Below are positions 1 to 7,998 of a stretch of 33,369 nucleotides of DNA, piece by piece. Within the stretch, counting starts at the first letter, position 1, and every line of letters begins with the position of its first letter. Position numbers and translations under genes: made by a program. A model generated the notes under the pieces. The model worked only from the letters and a program-made list of their open reading frames with translations, was not told where the DNA came from and did not search any database. This stretch comes from Acidaminococcus sp. (lineage in GTDB: Bacteria; Bacillota; Negativicutes; Acidaminococcales; Acidaminococcaceae): NCBI GenBank assembly GCA_019416065.1, contig DXYB01000022.1:1-33369 (forward strand), in the 5' to 3' direction.

Positions 1-50
1 CACCAGAAAAGGATGAATTTGGGGTCCTCCCCAACATTTGACAAAGAACC
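1..50 (-). mobile_element. Terminal end of an ISL3-like insertion sequence (rest lies left of the window)
   Basis: Read on the minus strand, bases 50 down to 1 begin with GGTTCTTTGTCAAATGTTGG, which resembles ISL3-family terminal inverted repeats as I remember them. The outer tip is at base 50 and the element body would extend leftwards out of the window. A related sequence, 18 of 22 bases identical, starts at 33324 in the opposite orientation. No transposase is visible, so the family call rests on the repeat alone. Confidence 0.5.
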
Positions 51-51
51 T

Positions 52-124
52 AAAAGGTGTGCAATGAAAAGTTCAGCTCCATCTGAGCTACAAAACTTCC
101 ATGCACACACTAATTCGCCTTTTT
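52..124. repeat. Large imperfect inverted repeat (hairpin) beside the IS end
   Basis: Three nested arms pair in order: AAAAGG (52-57) with CCTTTT (118-123), GTGTGCA (57-63) with TGCACAC (102-108), and AGCTC (75-79) with GAGCT (85-89). AAGTT (69-73) can also pair with AACTT (94-98). The plus-strand right arm runs into a T-rich stretch, so it could terminate transcription leaving the insertion sequence. It could also be a small mobile inverted repeat. No gene lies between it and the toxin gene at 207. Confidence 0.45.
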
Positions 125-206
125 ATATTTAGTCCTTTTCCTAGTGAACCAAATTATTTTCCTGGCATTATTGTATCTATTATCCTTTGTTCTTAAAATT
201 TATGAA

Positions 207-533
207 TCAAAGCAGCGTCGCTAGCTGCCGTTTCTGATCTCTGCTCGTATAGATGACGGCAAGTATTTGTATAGCCGCTCTTTCTTTATCAATCCAGAAA
301 TACAGGAAAAAATGATGGGCAAGGAGTCTACGGATTCCCTTTTCCGCCCATTGCGGTTCGCCTGTCAACCTGACCCGCTCCGGCATGGTTGCAAGTGACA
401 TCGCTGCTTCCTCTAAAAGATCCAGAACGTGATCGGCTGCCAGTGGCGCCCTTAAGATATCCCGTATATAGTGATCAATTTCTAAAAGTTGTTCTTGTGC
501 CTGCCGGGTAAAACGAATGCTGTATACTTTCAC
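207..533 (-). CDS. RelE/ParE-superfamily toxin of a type II toxin-antitoxin pair
   Basis: This 108-residue basic protein has the RelE/ParE look: an N-terminal strand with the FTRQAQEQL motif, a helical hairpin, and a C-terminal strand ending in VIYTSRDQ. Members of this superfamily either cleave mRNA on the ribosome (RelE) or poison gyrase (ParE), and the sequence alone does not decide between them. Its ATG overlaps the antitoxin stop by four bases (ATGA), so the pair is translationally coupled. The conserved arginines in the RRLLAHHFFLYF region argue for an intact gene. It belongs to the accessory zone next to an IS end. Confidence 0.85.
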   Translation of the reverse strand: MKVYSIRFTRQAQEQLLEIDHYIRDILRAPLAADHVLDLLEEAAMSLATMPERVRLTGEPQWAEKGIRRLLAHHFFLYFWIDKERAAIQILAVIYTSRDQKRQLATLL

Positions 534-838
534 CGTTTTCTCCGCCCCCGCAGCTCTGTAAAAACTTTTTTGGCCTCTAAGGAATCGTTTGCTTTCGCCT
601 GGCTTAGCCCCTGCACCAGCATAGTATCAAACTCATCATCTGTCAGATCATCTCGTGTCGGCAATCCCTGTGGAATCGTTACCGGAAAAGGAAGCCCGTT
701 CGTATAGATAATCTGGCGGTAGAACATATCAATTGCAACAGAACGGGGAAGCCCCATACGGGCAAGAATCCCTTCTGCCTTCTGCTTAATCCCCAGCTCA
801 ATTCTTGCATTCACATTTGCAGTTTTTATCGCGGTCAT
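530..838 (-). CDS. RelB/DinJ-family antitoxin
   Basis: This 102-residue protein has the RelB/DinJ-type ribbon-helix-helix start: the strand TANVNARIE, followed by KQKAEGILARMGLPRSVAID and MFYRQI. The N-terminal half would dimerise and bind the operator, and the C-terminal half (about residues 50-100) would wrap the toxin. The ATG at 838 follows an AAGGTG ribosome site. A promoter with TATAAT lies 22 bases upstream of the ATG. Such antitoxins normally repress their own operon together with the toxin. The downstream toxin gene overlaps by four bases. Confidence 0.88.
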   Translation of the reverse strand: MTAIKTANVNARIELGIKQKAEGILARMGLPRSVAIDMFYRQIIYTNGLPFPVTIPQGLPTRDDLTDDEFDTMLVQGLSQAKANDSLEAKKVFTELRGRRKR

Positions 839-859
839 AGGATCACCTTCTTTGTTTCC

Positions 860-888
860 ATTATACTTTATTGTATATCCAAGAGCAA
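860..888 (-). promoter_or_regulatory. Promoter of the toxin-antitoxin operon
   Basis: On the minus strand a perfect TATAAT (860-865) lies 17 bases downstream of TTGCTC (883-888), which matches the -35 consensus at its first three positions. It sits 22 bases upstream of the antitoxin ATG. The repeats at 893-1013 begin just upstream. Confidence 0.6.
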
Positions 889-892
889 TACA

Positions 893-1013
893 TTAGTTTA
901 CACGCGAAGTTGTAAAGATTAGTTGAAGGTTAGTTGAAAAACTAAGTGCACGGTTGAAAACGTAAATGCACGGATGGAAATAGTAACTGCACGCGCGAAG
1001 TTGTAAATGCCCG
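893..1013. repeat. Degenerate short direct repeats, possibly an IS21-type end remnant
   Basis: The 14-base string CGCGAAGTTGTAAA occurs at 903-916 and again at 994-1007. Between them lie imperfect units of about 20 bases built around GTAAATGCACGG: 934-953, 954-973, 974-995 and 996-1013. Arrays of GTAAA-TGCAC-like units are typical of IS21-family ends, but iterons or an operator array are alternatives. The whole gene-free stretch 839-1156 contains only this array and the antitoxin promoter, plus a weak inverted repeat near 1109-1136. Confidence 0.4.
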
Positions 1014-1156
1014 CTTTGATTGACCGCTTTCGCCCCCATCCGCAAGTTAAATTGCAATTTACAAATATGATTGAGCCGGTCTATTTAAAGAAAGCCCCTG
1101 CTATATTAGTCCTGAAGGCTCTAATAAGCGAGGAGCTAAGGAAGAAGTTCTTGTCT

Positions 1157-1759
1157 TTACTTTTCACAAATCTCCAACTCGTTTTCTTTGGCGATTTGGC
1201 GTATTTCAGCTTCCGATAGCTTTGTCCATTGAGTGATTTTTGCAAAAGGCACCTTATCTTTTAGCAAAGAGATTGCGAAATCCATCGTAGCGCGGCGTTC
1301 TCCCTCCGTTCTTCCCGTGTCTAACAGAGAGTTATAATCTTTTATTGCTTTTTCATTCTGCTCATAGGCATACCATAAGTCTTTATCGCCATGAAACAAT
1401 TCCTCATAATCTATAGCCTTTTTGATAGCACTATTTTTCATGGCCAGCGTCCTCCTTTCTGCTTCTATACACCTGGGTGAAAAATACAGGAACCAGGCAT
1501 CCCTTTGTTTGACTTTCTTAATGTCGCTGATTCTTACTTTTTCTAATTCCACAAAATGCATCTCTAGTTGTTCCGTCAGCGTTTCTTGGGTCTCTATATC
1601 TTGAATTGCATAGATGTGGTGATAGTCCGCACGCCCACCTGTTCTTTCAAGTGTAGTATTGATAAAATCCAGCGTCAGGTTTTTCTTGTGTTCGTCGCCT
1701 AAAAGGGCTTTAACATACACGTCATTCAAACGATTAAAGGGAATTTTTGTTTCGTTCAT
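1157..1759 (-). pseudogene. Rpn-family (PD-(D/E)XK nuclease/transposase-like) protein lacking its nuclease core
   Basis: The ends of this 200-residue protein match the Rpn/PDDEXK_2 family. It has an N-terminal FNRLNDVYVKALLGDEH motif, then a segment around residues 47-70 (YHHIYAIQDIET...LEMHFVEL) that in the family lies after the nuclease domain. The normal middle part, with the catalytic aspartate and the NIEMQ/NIEVQ motif, is missing. Family members are usually close to 300 residues, so about 100 residues appear deleted in frame near residue 43. A ribosome site (AAAGGA) and an extended -10 box precede the ATG. The protein may still be made but is unlikely to cut DNA. I class it as a probable internally deleted pseudogene. 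Confidence 0.65.
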
Positions 1760-1778
1760 AAGTAGATTCCTTTCCAGT

Positions 1779-1787
1779 ATTATAGCA
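1779..1787 (-). promoter_or_regulatory. Extended -10 promoter of the Rpn-like gene
   Basis: The minus strand reads TGCTATAAT, a perfect -10 hexamer (1779-1784) with an upstream TG, 19 bases before the ATG. No good -35 box is visible, which is tolerated for extended -10 promoters. Confidence 0.5.
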
Positions 1788-1914
1788 TAGATTTTCTGCC
1801 AAACGCTCTTTTATCATACTTGACAAGGAATCTTTTGACAATACAAATTCGGAAATCAGCCTTTTGAGTGGGAGATAATGACATATTATTTTCTTATGAC
1901 TTCACCAGTGCGGC

Positions 1915-1950
1915 AAAGCCCCGGAAAATCGAGAGATTTTCCGGGGCTTT
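1915..1950 (-). terminator. Terminator of the hydroxyglutarate operon
   Basis: A perfect 16-base inverted repeat (1915-1930 and 1935-1950) is separated by a four-base loop. The stem is AAAGCCCCGGAAAATC and its complement. It begins 17 bases after the hgdB stop codon. The A/T ends of the stem make it usable in both directions. Confidence 0.9.
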
Positions 1951-1967
1951 CACTTATGCTATTGTAA

Positions 1968-3107
1968 TTACAGACTTTCTGCAAAAGCTTCCAGCGCAGT
2001 CTGTGCTTGTCCAAAGTCGGCGGTCATTTGGTCTACGCCGATCTTTATATTGGGAATGTGATGGGCATCCAGTGCCTTTTTCAGGTCAGGATATTCCATT
2101 TCTTCCGGATCGCAGAACTGCATCATATACACGATAACGCCTTCGGCGCCACTTTCTTCAGCCAGTTTACATACATGTTCTGCACGGGTATTCTGGGCAT
2201 AGGTGGTATCATACAGCAGGGGATCGTTGCCCTGTTTAGAGAACCATACCGCCAGTGCCTGCATACCATTATCCATGTCCTCAGGAGCGTCCACCGTAAA
2301 GCTACGGCTTTCATACGCACAGTCATCTGCTGCAATCGCCAGTTTATTGCGATCCATGGCGGCCAGGATGCCGGGCATATTGTAGATAATCCCGGAAACT
2401 ACCACCTTATGACCGTCAAAGTTTCCTTTGGGAGCAGCCGCTAGCTCTGCATTCAGTTTTTCCAAACGGGCGGTATATTCGTCCTTTCGTTCGAAATACG
2501 CCGCAGTCAGCACGGCAGAACGAGAAGAAGCGGAAATCAGTTCCGGATGTTCCCCAGCCAGTTTGCAGAATTCACGGCGGGCCTTACGGCTCTTGTTGTA
2601 AACACGAATGGCGTTTTTAATGTCGTCATTGGTGATAGCGCGTCCGCAGATCTTTTCCAGATGAGCCTTCACTTCGCTGAACATATCATACGAATACTGC
2701 TTGCCGCCAATGGTATCGCGAACTTGAGGATGCGCCAGGAACATAACGGGCATCTTGTCTTTCATGGCCACTTTGAAGTTCTGGCTCATAGGACGCAGGG
2801 TATCGCACAGTACCGGAGTGATGATCCCATCAATACCATCTAACGTACCATCCAGCAGCATTTCCAGGGATTGTTGGGCCAAGGTGCAATAGAAGGTAGC
2901 GCAATATTCCTTGGACCGAACTTCCTGTTTGCCATTACAACCCCATACGCCCATGGGAACCATATCGCCAGCATAGACCAGTTCTTCCGGGACATAGTAT
3001 GGCAGCACGCCAATTACTTTTTTCCCTTGTGCCTTATATTTGGCCAGCTGGGTTTTGGGGCTAGCAGCAACCTTTTTAAACTCCTCAATCAATGCATCAA
3101 TAGCCAT
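1968..3107 (-). CDS. hgdB: (R)-2-hydroxyglutaryl-CoA dehydratase, beta subunit
   Basis: With HgdA this subunit forms the iron-sulphur dehydratase that turns (R)-2-hydroxyglutaryl-CoA into glutaconyl-CoA by a one-electron ketyl-radical mechanism, using an electron supplied by HgdC. The protein is 379 residues from the ATG at 3107, the size I recall for A. fermentans HgdB. That ATG has an AAGGGG ribosome site and lies two bases after the hgdA stop, whereas the upstream TTG at 3113 overlaps hgdA and has no suitable site. Cysteines in GVWGCNG and KEYCATFYC (about residues 54-72) are candidate cluster ligands. It is the last gene of the operon and is followed by a strong hairpin. Confidence 0.95.
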   Translation of the reverse strand: MAIDALIEEFKKVAASPKTQLAKYKAQGKKVIGVLPYYVPEELVYAGDMVPMGVWGCNGKQEVRSKEYCATFYCTLAQQSLEMLLDGTLDGIDGIITPVLCDTLRPMSQNFKVAMKDKMPVMFLAHPQVRDTIGGKQYSYDMFSEVKAHLEKICGRAITNDDIKNAIRVYNKSRKARREFCKLAGEHPELISASSRSAVLTAAYFERKDEYTARLEKLNAELAAAPKGNFDGHKVVVSGIIYNMPGILAAMDRNKLAIAADDCAYESRSFTVDAPEDMDNGMQALAVWFSKQGNDPLLYDTTYAQNTRAEHVCKLAEESGAEGVIVYMMQFCDPEEMEYPDLKKALDAHHIPNIKIGVDQMTADFGQAQTALEAFAESL

Positions 3108-3109
3108 TG

Positions 3110-4540
3110 TCAATTCCCCTTCTTCTCGTCATTAGCTTCCATGGCTTCGACCAGGCCTTGTACACGGGTTTCATACTGGGCCGCGTTGAAGTTCCGCGGG
3201 TCAGCCTGATCTCCGTCAAATCCAGCGGTAGGAATCCCCATGTCGGCAGTAAAGCGCCGCTGCATTTCCGGCATATAGCCGCTCCAAGGTTTGCAGGAAC
3301 GGTTGTAGTGCACCAGCACGCCGTCCACTTTGTTGTCCCGGATCAGCCCTTCTCTCCAGGCAACACCTTGCTCTACGCTAACGGAGTTCGGGGCTTTGCA
3401 GTAGGCTTTAATGAGTCCGTCATAGTTATCATATTCGAACCCGAAGGCCGGAGCATATACTACGCCAGTAATGTTCAGACCATTGGCTTTTAGCGGTTTG
3501 AACAGCTGCGGCAGTTTCGGCCAGCACGGAATCCCTTCGAACATGATCCGGTGTTCTTCTTTGAACGGTGCCGTAGTGGTGCCGGCTTTTACGTGCTCTT
3601 CCAGTTCGCTGGCCAGCAGTTCAAATGCTTCTGCCGTTTCAACCCGGCCACGGGCAGTTACGATATCTGCCATGTGGTTAAACAGGTCAAAGCCATTAAA
3701 CGGTGCCGGTTTGTACTGTAGGTAGTTGCAGACTTTTAACCAGGCTTTGGCAGAACGGTTGGCGTTCTGGCAGCATTGTTCAAATTTGTCTTCGTCAAAT
3801 TTCCGCCCGGTCAGTTCTTCCATCTGCCGGATAGCCGTATCAAACTGGCTACGGATGTATTTCACGTTGGCTTCGTTTACATGATCGAATTCGTTATAAG
3901 GAATATCCATCATGATCAGGGGAATGTTATGCCGCCGGGCAATATCTTCGTACCATTTGGTCATGCAGTTGCAGATGTTGTTGCAGCACAATACAAAGTC
4001 CGGCATGGGCATGGTCATCTGACGATATTTATGCAGGGCATTCTGCCGACGGGTCTTTTCTTCCCCTTCGGGCAGGGCCGCAATTTCATAGATATTATCC
4101 GTGGTAGGATAGGGTTTCAGGGTTTTGGGGTCGATTACGGGTTTACCGTTTTCATCGAAAACTTTCTTCCCGTTTTCGTCTTTCATCTGTTTGCCGCTAT
4201 TGGGGTTAATGACATAGTTGCCATTTTCATCCATCTTATTGGCACCCCGATAGCCGGCCGCATAGGCCAGGGAAATCCGGGCATAACCACAGATATCGTT
4301 ATCATAGCCCAGGTTTTCAGCAGCTTCGCACATCACTTCGCCGTCCCGGTTGGCGGCGATACCTGCTGCCTGGTTTTCCGGATAGCCTACATGGAGGCCA
4401 AAGGATTCGGCCAATTCACAAGGGAATTTGGAAGAGGACCAGCCTACTTTTTCTCCTCTTTCTTTGGCTTCCCGTAATTCGCGGTACACTTTTTCAACTA
4501 CATCTCTCAGCGCTTGTACGCCAGGACTCACTTTTGCCAT
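3110..4540 (-). CDS. hgdA: (R)-2-hydroxyglutaryl-CoA dehydratase, alpha subunit
   Basis: This is the larger subunit of the dehydratase (476 residues), with the FldB/FldC dehydratase fold. It pairs with HgdB in the cytoplasm and carries one [4Fe-4S] cluster. A cysteine-rich stretch, LCCNNICNC (about residues 184-192), and CKPWSG near the C terminus are conserved-looking motifs. Residues 101-148 form a polar insertion with three DENG repeats (104-107, 121-124, 129-132), which I also recall in A. fermentans HgdA. The ATG at 4540 has an AAGGA ribosome site. The gene lies 34 bases after hgdC and two bases before hgdB. Confidence 0.96.
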   Translation of the reverse strand: MAKVSPGVQALRDVVEKVYRELREAKERGEKVGWSSSKFPCELAESFGLHVGYPENQAAGIAANRDGEVMCEAAENLGYDNDICGYARISLAYAAGYRGANKMDENGNYVINPNSGKQMKDENGKKVFDENGKPVIDPKTLKPYPTTDNIYEIAALPEGEEKTRRQNALHKYRQMTMPMPDFVLCCNNICNCMTKWYEDIARRHNIPLIMMDIPYNEFDHVNEANVKYIRSQFDTAIRQMEELTGRKFDEDKFEQCCQNANRSAKAWLKVCNYLQYKPAPFNGFDLFNHMADIVTARGRVETAEAFELLASELEEHVKAGTTTAPFKEEHRIMFEGIPCWPKLPQLFKPLKANGLNITGVVYAPAFGFEYDNYDGLIKAYCKAPNSVSVEQGVAWREGLIRDNKVDGVLVHYNRSCKPWSGYMPEMQRRFTADMGIPTAGFDGDQADPRNFNAAQYETRVQGLVEAMEANDEKKGN

Positions 4541-4574
4541 TGTTTATCCTTCCTTTTTATGCAACGCTTCAAAA

Positions 4575-5369
4575 TTATTTATTGGCTTTTTTCAACGCTT
4601 GTTTGTACGCATACAGAGCGGCCCCCAGGGCACCATTGTACTGTGCCAGCGGGGAGAACTGGATTTTTACACCCAATCCTTCCTCCAGGGCATCACGCAC
4701 TCCGTAATTTCTGGCAACGCCACCAGTCATAATCACATCCGGAACCACTCCGACCCGGTGTGCCAGACCGATAACACGGCTCGCTACGGAGCGATGTACG
4801 CCGGCAATGATATCTTCTTTGCTAATGCCTTGGGAAAGCTGGCTGATAACTTCGCTTTCGGCAAAAACCGTGCAAGTGGAACTGATGGAAATCCGTTTTG
4901 TGGATTTAGCCCCCAAATCCGCCAGGTCCTGCACTTTTACTTCCAGGATTCCAGCCATAACATCCAGGAACCGTCCGGTACCTGCAGCACATTTGTCGTT
5001 CATCTGGAAATTGGTCATCGTGCCGTTTTCCACGTGAATGACCTTTACGTCCTGTCCTCCAATATCAATCACGGTATGCACATGAGGGAACAGAAAATAA
5101 GCTCCCATGGCATGGCAGGACAGCTCACTCATCTGCTTGTCGGCGATCCCTTCCAAGGAATTGCGGCCATACCCTGTCGCCAGGGTAAAATCCATCTCTT
5201 CCTTTTTCATGCCAGCGTTTTGCAGTACTTCCTCAATAGAACGCGCAGGACCGGAAGTTCCGGTCCCCACGTCTACCAAGGATTTTGCAATGATATCTTG
5301 ACCGTCTTTCAGGATGACACACTTGGAGGCGGTCGATCCCACATCAATACCCAAGGTATAAATACTCAT
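4575..5369 (-). CDS. hgdC: Activator of 2-hydroxyglutaryl-CoA dehydratase (archerase)
   Basis: This 264-residue ASKHA-fold ATPase homodimer holds a single [4Fe-4S] cluster at the dimer interface. It uses ATP hydrolysis to push one low-potential electron into HgdAB. The nucleotide-binding motifs GIDVGSTASK (residues 7-16), VIDIGGQD (100-107) and MTGGVARN are intact. Cys127 (in NDKCAAGTG) and Cys166 (in SSTCTVF) match the cluster ligands known from the A. fermentans protein. The ATG at 5369 follows GGGGAGG. It sits between gcdA and hgdA in the published operon order. Electrons should come from ferredoxin or flavodoxin, neither encoded here. Confidence 0.97.
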   Translation of the reverse strand: MSIYTLGIDVGSTASKCVILKDGQDIIAKSLVDVGTGTSGPARSIEEVLQNAGMKKEEMDFTLATGYGRNSLEGIADKQMSELSCHAMGAYFLFPHVHTVIDIGGQDVKVIHVENGTMTNFQMNDKCAAGTGRFLDVMAGILEVKVQDLADLGAKSTKRISISSTCTVFAESEVISQLSQGISKEDIIAGVHRSVASRVIGLAHRVGVVPDVIMTGGVARNYGVRDALEEGLGVKIQFSPLAQYNGALGAALYAYKQALKKANK

Positions 5370-5393
5370 GTAGCGTTTTCCTCCCCTAAGGGC

Positions 5394-7163
5394 TTATTTC
5401 TTTACGTACGTATCAAATTCTCTGATCGCACGCGGCAGCAGCATTTGATGGAATGGGCAAATGCTGTCCGGGTTCTGATACGCAGCTTCCGTGAAGGCAA
5501 TCACATAGTCACGCAGCTTGTCCATATCCACAATTTCGTCCACCAGGCCCAATTTGGCGCAAGCCTGCGGCCGGGAATTATCCACAAAGGACTGGATCAA
5601 CGCGTTCATCTTATCGATGGTGGGCTGCAGATCTTTGCCAGCCTTGCGGTCTTTAGCCAGTCTACGACTGTACATAGCGCTAGCAGCGGTTTCGCCGTTC
5701 ATAACGTCGATTTCAGTCGCAGCAGTGCCAATAGAGAAGGCATTGGTATTGCCTTGCGGGCCACCCAGTACGTAGTGAGCAGCAGCGGTACCTTTTCTCA
5801 AGGTGATTTCAAATTGAGGAATATGGGAGCTCTGGATGGAGTAAATCAGAGATTGTCCCAGACCCAGCAATTCTGCTTTTTCCGCATCGTTACCTACATC
5901 AATACCTGTAGTATCCTGAATCCAGACGATGGGCAGACGATCTCTCGTGCACAGCGTAACAAATTCGTTCATCTTCATCAGGCCTTGGCGATACAGTTTA
6001 CCACCAATCGCCACGGAGCCAACGCCATTTTCCCCTTTGTATTCCGGATAGTTCATCAAAAGGCCTTGGAAGTTAGCAACAACGCCGACCAACAGGCCAT
6101 TGACTTTGGCAATACCGGTTACCATTTCAGGGCCATAGCCTTTTTTGTATTCCTTGAATTCGCTGTTGTCAAACAGACGACCAAGAATGCTGTAGATATC
6201 ATAGGCCCGTTTGTCGTTCATAGGCAGCAGGCTGTACAGATCTTCAGTAGGCAAGGCGGGTTCTTTAGGATCATCCACGCGGAAGAAGTCCAGATCAAAT
6301 TTTGGCAGCATACCCACATACTTTTTAATGCCTTCCAGTACGCCTTCTTCAGAAGCATAAACTTCCCGGATAAATCCAGTTTCGGTATAGTGAATATCTA
6401 CCGCTCCAGGGGGTTCAGTCTTGACGGACTTATCCACGGCGTCCGCAATTTCGTTGGCATACTGCATATCCACATGGCCTTTCGGGTTCATGCCGCCTAC
6501 AATACCAGCGCCACCTACAGCCATGTTGGCTTTTTCATGGGCAATAATCACGGTCGGGCTGATGGAATGATAGCCACCGCCAGCCGGGTTGGTTCCATAG
6601 ATACCTACGATGACGGGGATGCCCAGTTGGTTTAATTCGGAGTTCCGATAGAACGGAGTACCACCGCCGCGCCGGTTTGGATATACTTTTTCCTGTTCGT
6701 CAAATTTTACACCGGAGCAGTTCAGCACATACACCAGGGGGATGCGCAGCGTTTTAGCTGTGTCAGAAGCCCGTAGCAAGCATTCCGCCTGCCCCGGTAC
6801 CCAAGCGCCAGCTAGTTTTTTATTATCAGAGGCGCAGACAACACACCATTTGCCATTGATTTTCCCCAGGCCTTTAATAATGGCTACAGAACCATTTTTA
6901 TTGTTTTGGGGGTTGAACAAGCTGTTTATTGGTCTCCAGGTTCCCGGTTCCACCAGTTTTGCCACGCGCTGCAGAGCGGTCAATTCCCCTCTTTTATTAA
7001 CGTCGGCATCTGCCTTACCGGCTTCCTGTGCCTGTTGGATCAAGGCGTGAATTTCCGCTTCAATCTTTTTCAGCTGTTCTTTATTGGCTGTATCTTCTTT
7101 TTTCAGCGGTTTCCCTACCTGAGGCAGGTGCTGAAAATATCTAGGCATAGAGTAAAAACCCAT
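5394..7163 (-). CDS. gcdA: Glutaconyl-CoA decarboxylase, alpha subunit (carboxyltransferase)
   Basis: This protein transfers the carboxyl group of glutaconyl-CoA to biotin on the carrier GcdC, leaving crotonyl-CoA. It has 589 residues, close to the A. fermentans enzyme, and is made of two crotonase-fold carboxyltransferase domains (roughly residues 1-290 and 300-589). The N terminus MGFYSMPRYFQ and motifs such as NPAGGGYHSISP and TTGIDVGNDAEKAELLGLG identify it. The protein is soluble and needs GcdB, GcdC and GcdD for sodium pumping; those genes lie about 15 kb away at 22729-24744. It is clearly different from the 510-residue carboxyltransferase at 24793. Confidence 0.97.
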   Translation of the reverse strand: MGFYSMPRYFQHLPQVGKPLKKEDTANKEQLKKIEAEIHALIQQAQEAGKADADVNKRGELTALQRVAKLVEPGTWRPINSLFNPQNNKNGSVAIIKGLGKINGKWCVVCASDNKKLAGAWVPGQAECLLRASDTAKTLRIPLVYVLNCSGVKFDEQEKVYPNRRGGGTPFYRNSELNQLGIPVIVGIYGTNPAGGGYHSISPTVIIAHEKANMAVGGAGIVGGMNPKGHVDMQYANEIADAVDKSVKTEPPGAVDIHYTETGFIREVYASEEGVLEGIKKYVGMLPKFDLDFFRVDDPKEPALPTEDLYSLLPMNDKRAYDIYSILGRLFDNSEFKEYKKGYGPEMVTGIAKVNGLLVGVVANFQGLLMNYPEYKGENGVGSVAIGGKLYRQGLMKMNEFVTLCTRDRLPIVWIQDTTGIDVGNDAEKAELLGLGQSLIYSIQSSHIPQFEITLRKGTAAAHYVLGGPQGNTNAFSIGTAATEIDVMNGETAASAMYSRRLAKDRKAGKDLQPTIDKMNALIQSFVDNSRPQACAKLGLVDEIVDMDKLRDYVIAFTEAAYQNPDSICPFHQMLLPRAIREFDTYVKK

Positions 7164-7189
7164 GGATTATTTTCCTCCTACAGTTGTTC

Positions 7190-7996
7190 TTATTTCGCAG
7201 CGTCTGCTACAGGAACTTGAATGAAAGCTTGTCCCGGGTCAATTTCTTCCCGAATCAGTTTAATAACGGAAGGTTCGGGCGGATCCAGTTTAACGGCTTT
7301 GGATACATCCAGTTCAAACCCGGTGTTTTCCAGTACGTCTTCCGGAGAAGAGGTAGGATAGTAGCCTGCCAGATACATTCTCTTGGTCTTTTCATCAAAT
7401 TTTAGGATGCCTCTGTCGGTAACGACCATTTGCGGTCCTACGTCTCCAGGCAGCCCCAATCTTTCCCGTCCGCCAGGGCCATCAATCCAGCCTGGGCTGG
7501 TCACATAGTCAATCTTCTGCATAAATCTGCGTTTTTCATGTTGCATCATAATGATGGTATTGGAGTACGTGGCGATCCCGTTAGCACCGCCGCTGCCGGT
7601 GAACCGGGTTTTGGGGTGATGATAATCGCCGATGGAGGTAGAGTTTACGTTGCCGTACGGGTCAATCTGCGCACCGCCGATGAAAGCAATCAGCCGATTG
7701 TTTTTGTGCAGGTATTCATTGATTTCAAATCCAACAAACCGAACGTTCGGCCAAATGCAGCCACAATGAGCCATAAACCGCAAATCCCCTACGCTGCGGG
7801 GTACTTCTACAGGAGAGCAGTCCATCAGGCCGCTTTCCACAATAATATGGCAATCCGGGGCATACACTCTCTTTGCAACACTGGCACCAATGAGGGGAAG
7901 CCCAGTTCCAACGGTGACCACCTGGCCATTTTTGATTTGTTTGGCAATGGTCACGGCCTGCATTTCTTTATTGGTATAATTCGTGTAATCAGCCAT
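7190..7996 (-). CDS. gctB: Glutaconate CoA-transferase, beta subunit
   Basis: This is the catalytic subunit (268 residues) of the family I CoA-transferase that moves CoA from acetyl-CoA to (R)-2-hydroxyglutarate or glutaconate. Glu54 in IIVESGLMD is at the position of the known active-site glutamate, which forms the glutamyl-CoA thioester. The glycine-rich GSGGANGIA motif is also present. The ATG lies two bases after the gctA stop, so the two subunits are probably translationally coupled. The enzyme is a heterooctamer in A. fermentans. Confidence 0.97.
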   Translation of the reverse strand: MADYTNYTNKEMQAVTIAKQIKNGQVVTVGTGLPLIGASVAKRVYAPDCHIIVESGLMDCSPVEVPRSVGDLRFMAHCGCIWPNVRFVGFEINEYLHKNNRLIAFIGGAQIDPYGNVNSTSIGDYHHPKTRFTGSGGANGIATYSNTIIMMQHEKRRFMQKIDYVTSPGWIDGPGGRERLGLPGDVGPQMVVTDRGILKFDEKTKRMYLAGYYPTSSPEDVLENTGFELDVSKAVKLDPPEPSVIKLIREEIDPGQAFIQVPVADAAK

Positions 7997-7998
7997 TC

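Noticed and set aside
893..1013. CRISPR array
   Set aside because: Units are degenerate, about 20 bases long, directly adjacent and without unique spacers, and no cas genes are present.
1801..1860. Two TTGACA hexamers on the plus strand as promoters
   Set aside because: No -10 box stands at the right distance and no plus-strand gene follows before the terminator at 1915.
4428..6635. 735-codon open frame on the plus strand
   Set aside because: It lies antisense to hgdA, hgdC and gcdA, has no recognisable domain, and results from the codon bias of those genes.
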